DNA of 64,000 bases from Dysidea avara. Taxonomy: Eukaryota; Porifera; Demospongiae; Dictyoceratida; Dysideidae. The stretch lies in NCBI RefSeq assembly GCF_963678975.1, contig NC_089278.1, positions 13,621,959 to 13,685,958 of the forward strand, given 5' to 3'. Both the position numbers and the translations under genes were made by a program. This document shows positions 61,101 to 64,000 of the stretch, one piece after another. Each line of letters begins with the position of its first letter. The first letter of the stretch is position 1. The notes beneath the pieces are model-generated. The model saw only the letters and a list, made by a program, of their open reading frames with translations. It was not told where the DNA came from and ran no database searches.

Positions 61101-63341
61101 GCTGAACTCTCTACGAGGCAACTTGCTTGTAACTGAACTGACTGTGAACTGTACAGGATGATTTTTTGTAGCTAAACACTCTACAAGGTGATTTGTTGTG
61201 GCTGAACTCTGTACAGGGTGATTTATTTGTAGCTGTACGTACCTTCTACAGCAACCTTTGGGCTTAATCAGCTTTGCTGTCTGCCCTTTTCCTCCCAAAT
61301 AAAATAATTGTTTGTAGCTAAACTTCTTACAAGGTGACATCAGTGTATGTAGCTGAACTCTCTACAGGCTCAGAGACTAGTTGTTTTTCTCTACAGGATG
61401 ACTTGATTGTAGCTGAACTCTCTACAGGATGACTTGCCAGTTACTGAATGTTCTAATAGGGTTACTACACTTATTAGAGTATATATCTTAATTGAGCATG
61501 TGATACATGTAATTTGTTTTCACAATGTTTTTATTGTGAATTCTTCTATGATGATTAATCCACCTATACAGCTCATTCTTATAAGCAGTTTGCTTAGTAG
61601 GCATGGCAACTAATGTTTTTTTTAAAACTTGATTGTGTGGTAGTCATTACAGGGGACTTTTCTGTGAGGTGATAGTGTGTCCTTCTCAATTCCCCATTTG
61701 GTGTCTCCACTATATGATCTAGCAGTTTCAGCTGGGGAGACAACACTGCCTGGTGTTGGCTGATCATTCCCTGTTCTAATCCACACTGGCAAATCTGGAG
61801 GCAGTGGATCTTGATATCTTGTCCTATGTCTTTGGTCATATATCTGTTTTTGAGCATTCTTGTATTCCTTGTCTTTCTCTCTGAAAGTATGGCCGCTGAG
61901 AGGTAAGTTCACTTTTGAGAATGGGAACATCTGTTTTCAGCTTTTTTCCAATAAGCAACTCAGCAGGACTGAATTGGCACTAAGGTATAGTTGTTGTGTG
62001 AAAACTCAAGAGAGCCATGTAGGGATGATTTCCTCACATACGTATGGTGTGTGGACTTCCCTACTTGCATGGTAGGCAACTCTACACATTAAATGTTTAC
62101 CACAATTTTGTGTTGACAAGTTAGAAAAAGGTATCTTCTGTCTCCCCATGTAGGAATATATATTAATGGGATATATTTATGAATGTGTGCATGCATGCTG
62201 TAGGTTTATCAACTGGAGCACTTGCTGGTATAATTATTGGAGCTGTGTTGATAGTGATATTGGTTGTGATCAGTATTAGTGCGGTTATAATCATCATTAG
62301 AAGAGGAAAGAAGAGGTTAGTATCAAAGCTAATGCATGCATGAATATATATCACTATTGCACAAAAGCAGTTGTATTATCAACCGTCTATGTACTGTAAC
62401 AATGTTCACATTAATCTTGCTCGATGTGTGAAGGTGGGACATACGCACGAGATAATTACAAGGATGGTGGGATACAAAAAACAATAAGACAGTATAATAT
62501 TATAAAAAAGTGATGTGAAGGACAATGTAAATCAATTCCTAAACCCTAAAAAAACTGCTTATATACTCAACTACGCAACTTAATTACAATAAATGATAAT
62601 TACAAGGGCAGGCAGGGAAGCTTATCAAACTATAACAAGGACATGCAAAATGAAAGTACAATTATTATTATTATTATTTGAATTAAAATTAGTTTGAAAA
62701 TGATCCCATAAATGCTTTGCTTAATTGTGTTGAAGCAGAGGGTATGATTAAATATGTGTGTGTACTGTATTATAATTAAATAGGTGATTTGATGATGCTG
62801 CTACATATATATGTACAAACCACAGTAACCCAAGTAAAACCACAGTAACCCAAGTAAAACCACATGCTTAATAAAGACATGCACATCTATAGGTAACCGT
62901 ATTAAATAGCTCCCTGTACATTACTGTAAGGAATTAGTCTGTTTTGTTGCTATATGTCTTGTGTTTTATCAGCATACCAGTTATGCAAGTCATACCTTCT
63001 CAATCAAATCATTACAATGGTAAGAATTGTCACTGTAACTGTCCATGTGTGCCACTCCTACTTCATATCATTCAAAGGTAACCGTGATGATACAACAACT
63101 AGAAGTAATATAGAATTAAGTGAATTTATGCAATCTATTGAAGAGCAATTTTCTGACATACTTGTACCTTCAGAGAAAATTACAAAACAATATCTTTTAG
63201 GAAAAGGTATGTCTTAATTACCATTCCATGCAGTATTTCTTCACTATTACTGAATTTCAGGGACTTTTGGATGCGTACACAAGGGAACCATGATACTGCC
63301 TAATGAGTCACTAACACCAGTTGCTATAAAGACCATTGCAG
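49080..63341 (+). CDS. RTK-C: receptor tyrosine kinase with two tandem Frizzled-like CRDs (5' part; continues past the window)
   Basis: Nine exons join in phase: 49080-49144, 49202-49617, 49670-49697, 51040-51455, 58719-58904, 62204-62315, 62973-63019, 63078-63206, 63261-63341 (493 codons so far). Order: signal peptide (M-Y-H-C-V-T-E-I-L-L-I-L-S-F), Fz-like CRD1 (22-160), a 9-residue linker, Fz-like CRD2 (170-308), a Cys/Pro-containing linker (309-370), one membrane helix (about 375-400), then basic R-R-G-K-K-R, a juxtamembrane region, and the start of a kinase domain with L-G-K-G-T-F-G-C-V and V-A-I-K. The catalytic loop lies beyond the window. The exon phases mirror RTK-B. The introns hold a 5.6-kb foldback with a satellite and, in the last one, a 260-bp hairpin. 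Tandem CRDs on an RTK are unusual to my knowledge. The ligand is unknown. Least certain points: the donor at 49618 and the linker exon 58719-58904. Confidence 0.8.
49202..49617 (+). CDS. RTK-C exon 2: Frizzled-like CRD1
   Basis: Cys spacing: C-I-S-S, S-L-C-S, D-F-C-Y-P, M-Y-T-C-K-Y-F-F-P-P-C, V-A-I-C-E-E-S-C, S-V-C-G and F-D-N-C. The exon is 416 nt, exactly the length of the CRD2 exon. The donor A|GTCAGT is chosen because it leaves phase 1, which the mini-exon needs. Without splicing the frame runs on to a stop at 49695-49697. Confidence 0.75.
49670..49697 (+). CDS. RTK-C exon 3: 28-nt linker mini-exon
   Basis: Between a TGCTTGCAG acceptor and a GTAAGT donor, it encodes K-I-P-F-K-N-G-T-V-E when joined to its neighbours. 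Because 28 is 3n+1, it converts the phase-1 end of CRD1 to the phase-2 entry of CRD2. The preceding intron is only 52 nt. Confidence 0.65.
49835..50130. repeat. Hairpin MITE with internal 27-bp tandem repeat
   Basis: About three units of GTGGTGAAACAAGGGAATAG plus CTAAAAA (49857-49945) lie in the left arm. Arms with 'TATACTAGTGGACATT' (about 49965) and 'AATGTCCACTAGTATAT' (about 50030) face each other. It sits in the RTK-C intron between the mini-exon and CRD2. Confidence 0.75.
51040..51455 (+). CDS. RTK-C exon 4: Frizzled-like CRD2
   Basis: It starts C-S-P-L-P-I-N-Q-V-F-C, then R-N-C-R-P-F-L-A-F-Y-Q-C-Y, Y-T-P-C, F-C-E-N-I-C, S-Q-C and F-D-C. P-F-L-A-F-Y-Q-C is close to the Fz core. Phase 2 in, phase 1 out (GTAAGT). 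Confidence 0.85.
51510..51800. repeat. Repeat with homopolymer C run
   Basis: Flanked by 'GGAGCGGATACAGGGGGG' and 'GGATCCGCCCTGC', near-inverted ends, this block holds 'CTCTAATAGAGCAGTCAC', a T-run and an 18-nt C-run (about 51760-51777). Probably a hAT-like MITE; the duplication is not clear. Confidence 0.5.
54235..54560. repeat. Near-perfect palindrome of the foldback family
   Basis: The arms mirror about 54397 with a spacer of about 12 nt; each is about 155 nt and they appear almost identical. It is the youngest-looking member of the family that is decayed at 1985-2240 and 60225-60525. Mirror-image open frames on both strands are an artefact of the symmetry. Confidence 0.85.
54820..57050. 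repeat. Satellite, 61-bp dimer of two about 30-bp units
   Basis: Unit a has 'GTAGCTGAACTCTCTACAAG' then a GTAACTTCTT spacer; unit b has 'CTAGCTGATCTCTCTACAGG' then GTGATTTGTTT. About 35 dimers lie in 2.2 kb, with higher-order blocks (for example GCAGCTGAGCTCTTTACAGA recurring every few hundred bp). A degenerate block of the same unit lies at 60690-61445. Confidence 0.9.
58719..58904 (+). CDS. RTK-C exon 5: extracellular linker (tentative)
   Basis: After a CCTTGCAG acceptor it reads A-G-T-S-C-T-P-T-K-P-P, G-C-L-L-P-P-E-S-T-L-C-P-G and ends F-N-C before a GTAGAT donor in phase 1, which matches the membrane exon. There are four cysteines and no recognised domain. The open frame and phases support it, but it has no homology support. 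Confidence 0.5.
60225..60525. repeat. Foldback-family palindrome
   Basis: Arms ACCAAAACAGCAAGGC...AAAAAGGCCAGGGTG and ...CACAGCTTGGCTGTTTTGGT are imperfectly complementary around 60355. The loop carries 'AAAATGATTGGCAT'. Same family as 54235-54560. Confidence 0.75.
60690..61445. repeat. Degenerate satellite related to 54820-57050
   Basis: About 20 recognisable 'GCTGAACTCTCTACAGGGTG' units with many indels. Its greater decay suggests an older array, or one outside any homogenising process. Confidence 0.8.
61640..62060 (-). pseudogene. Ty3/gypsy integrase C-terminal relic
   Basis: The minus strand reads A-L-L-S-F-H-T-T-T-I-P, then F-S-P-A-E-L-L-I-G-K-K-L-K-T, and after a shift Y-D-Q-R-H-R-T-R, D-L-P-V-W-I, G-S-V-V-S-P-A-E-T-A-R-S-Y. 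These blocks follow the order of a gypsy pol tail. Stops and a frameshift break it; no LTR or upstream pol was seen. Confidence 0.7.
62204..62315 (+). CDS. RTK-C exon 6: transmembrane segment
   Basis: L-S-T-G-A-L-A-G-I-I-I-G-A-V-L leads into an uninterrupted Ile/Val run, closed by R-R-G-K-K-R. Entry phase 1 and exit phase 2. Confidence 0.85.
63078..63341 (+). CDS. RTK-C exons 8-9: juxtamembrane and kinase N-lobe
   Basis: Exon 63078-63206 ends Y-L-L-G-K-G. Exon 63261-63341 continues T-F-G-C-V-H-K-G and finishes V-A-I-K-T-I-A at a GTATGT donor. The insert between loop and lysine (T-M-I-L-P-N-E-S-L-T-P) is short, as in RTK-B. Confidence 0.85.
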
Positions 63342-63524
63342 GTATGTATTGTGTAGAACAACAACACTAAATGATATGTTGAGCATCTAAAGTTTCTGCA
63401 TGGTTAATGCATTTTAGGTAGAAAAAATAAAAACCAGCAGCCTTTAAGAAATACAAAAATATTTCATCCATTAAAATTCTTTGCTACATCCTGGACTGCT
63501 ATATGGTACAAGTATAAGAAAAAA

Positions 63525-63780
63525 ATAGGAATTCTAAACTATAGAGTAGGGATCAACTAGAATATAGTGTACCAATAGAAAGTACTGAAACAAGCTTGAG
63601 TTGGTATATTATGACAGCAAATTACTGTAACACAAAAAGAAGTTGATATTGTGTATGGATATCAACTTTTTTTTGTGTTACAGTAATTTGCTGTCATAAT
63701 ATACCAGCTCAAGCTTGTTTCAGTATTTTCTATTGGTGCACTATTCTAGTTGATCCCTACTCTAAGTTTTTCTTATACTT
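63525..63780. repeat. Hairpin MITE in RTK-C kinase intron
   Basis: Arms of about 115 nt ('GTAGGGATCAACTAGAATA' against 'TATTCTAGTTGATCCCTAC' with small differences) fold around about 63655. It shares GTAGGGATC ends with the AAGTAGGGATCC family. Confidence 0.8.
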
Positions 63781-64000
63781 GTTTCTATTCTTTTTTGATT
63801 AATCTACGTAACTATAGTTTGTTTCATAAAGATGAATTGATGTAGCAATGGGAAGTCAATCAAAGAAGATGCCATTAATTTTTTTGTGGAACATAAACTG
63901 TAATTTTGCACATAGATTGGTGTACTGATATTCTACAACAATTGATTTAATCAATTGATTTATACGCCTTATGGTTTAATACAGGGGTGGAGAACAGTAG

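Overview
The window looks like metazoan nuclear DNA, most likely from a sponge (demosponge). That assignment is inferred from gene content and texture: AT-rich sequence, canonical GT-AG introns from 52 nt to 8.6 kb, several receptor tyrosine kinases (RTKs) with divergent Frizzled-type cysteine-rich domains, TRIM/NHL-type domains, and dense short inverted-repeat transposons. No prokaryotic or organellar features are present.

Genes, left to right. (1) The last exon of an RTK (RTK-A, +, 4022-4118). (2) A complete RTK that I assembled from 11 phase-compatible exons (RTK-B, +, 12010-26249, 538 aa): signal peptide, one Frizzled-like CRD, one membrane segment, tyrosine kinase. (3) On the minus strand (40672 down to 27354), six exons whose phases all fit and would encode one 787-aa protein: TKL-like kinase, coiled coil, filamin repeat, six-blade NHL propeller. 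This is the most unusual candidate in the window; two adjacent genes remain the alternative. (4) An intronless DNAJC17-like gene (+, 40796-41665), head to head with the kinase across a 123-bp gap. (5) A broken RTK activation-loop exon (+, 43201-43340). (6) A second RTK, open at the right edge (RTK-C, +, 49080 to beyond 63341), with two tandem Frizzled-like CRDs joined through a 28-nt mini-exon. RTK-A, -B, the relic and RTK-C share strand, and where visible share exon boundaries and phases, so they read as a tandem RTK cluster interrupted by the minus-strand gene and the DnaJ gene.

The rest is mobile DNA. Five hAT-type elements have intact 8-bp target duplications (1311-1833, 19183-19731, 20190-20736, 21265-22137, 30766-31255). 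Two MULE-like elements have 9-bp duplications and carry a tRNA-like segment (15935-16486, 33613-34033). There is a Harbinger-like element with a TAA duplication (9072-9391), a TA-flanked element (32043-32676), tRNA-derived SINE pieces, two relics of a reverse-transcriptase-associated ORF (6964-7640; 9480 down to 8700), a Ty3/gypsy integrase-tail relic (62060 down to 61640), a 1.1-kb CAGG/CTGG microsatellite, and a 5.6-kb foldback with a 2.2-kb satellite inside an RTK-C intron.

Likely roles: the RTKs would sit at the plasma membrane and read extracellular ligands through Frizzled-type CRDs. The kinase-NHL protein would be a cytoplasmic signalling scaffold. The DnaJ protein would be a spliceosome-linked co-chaperone. 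Exon models were built by eye from splice consensus, reading phase and domain continuity; no transcript data were available.
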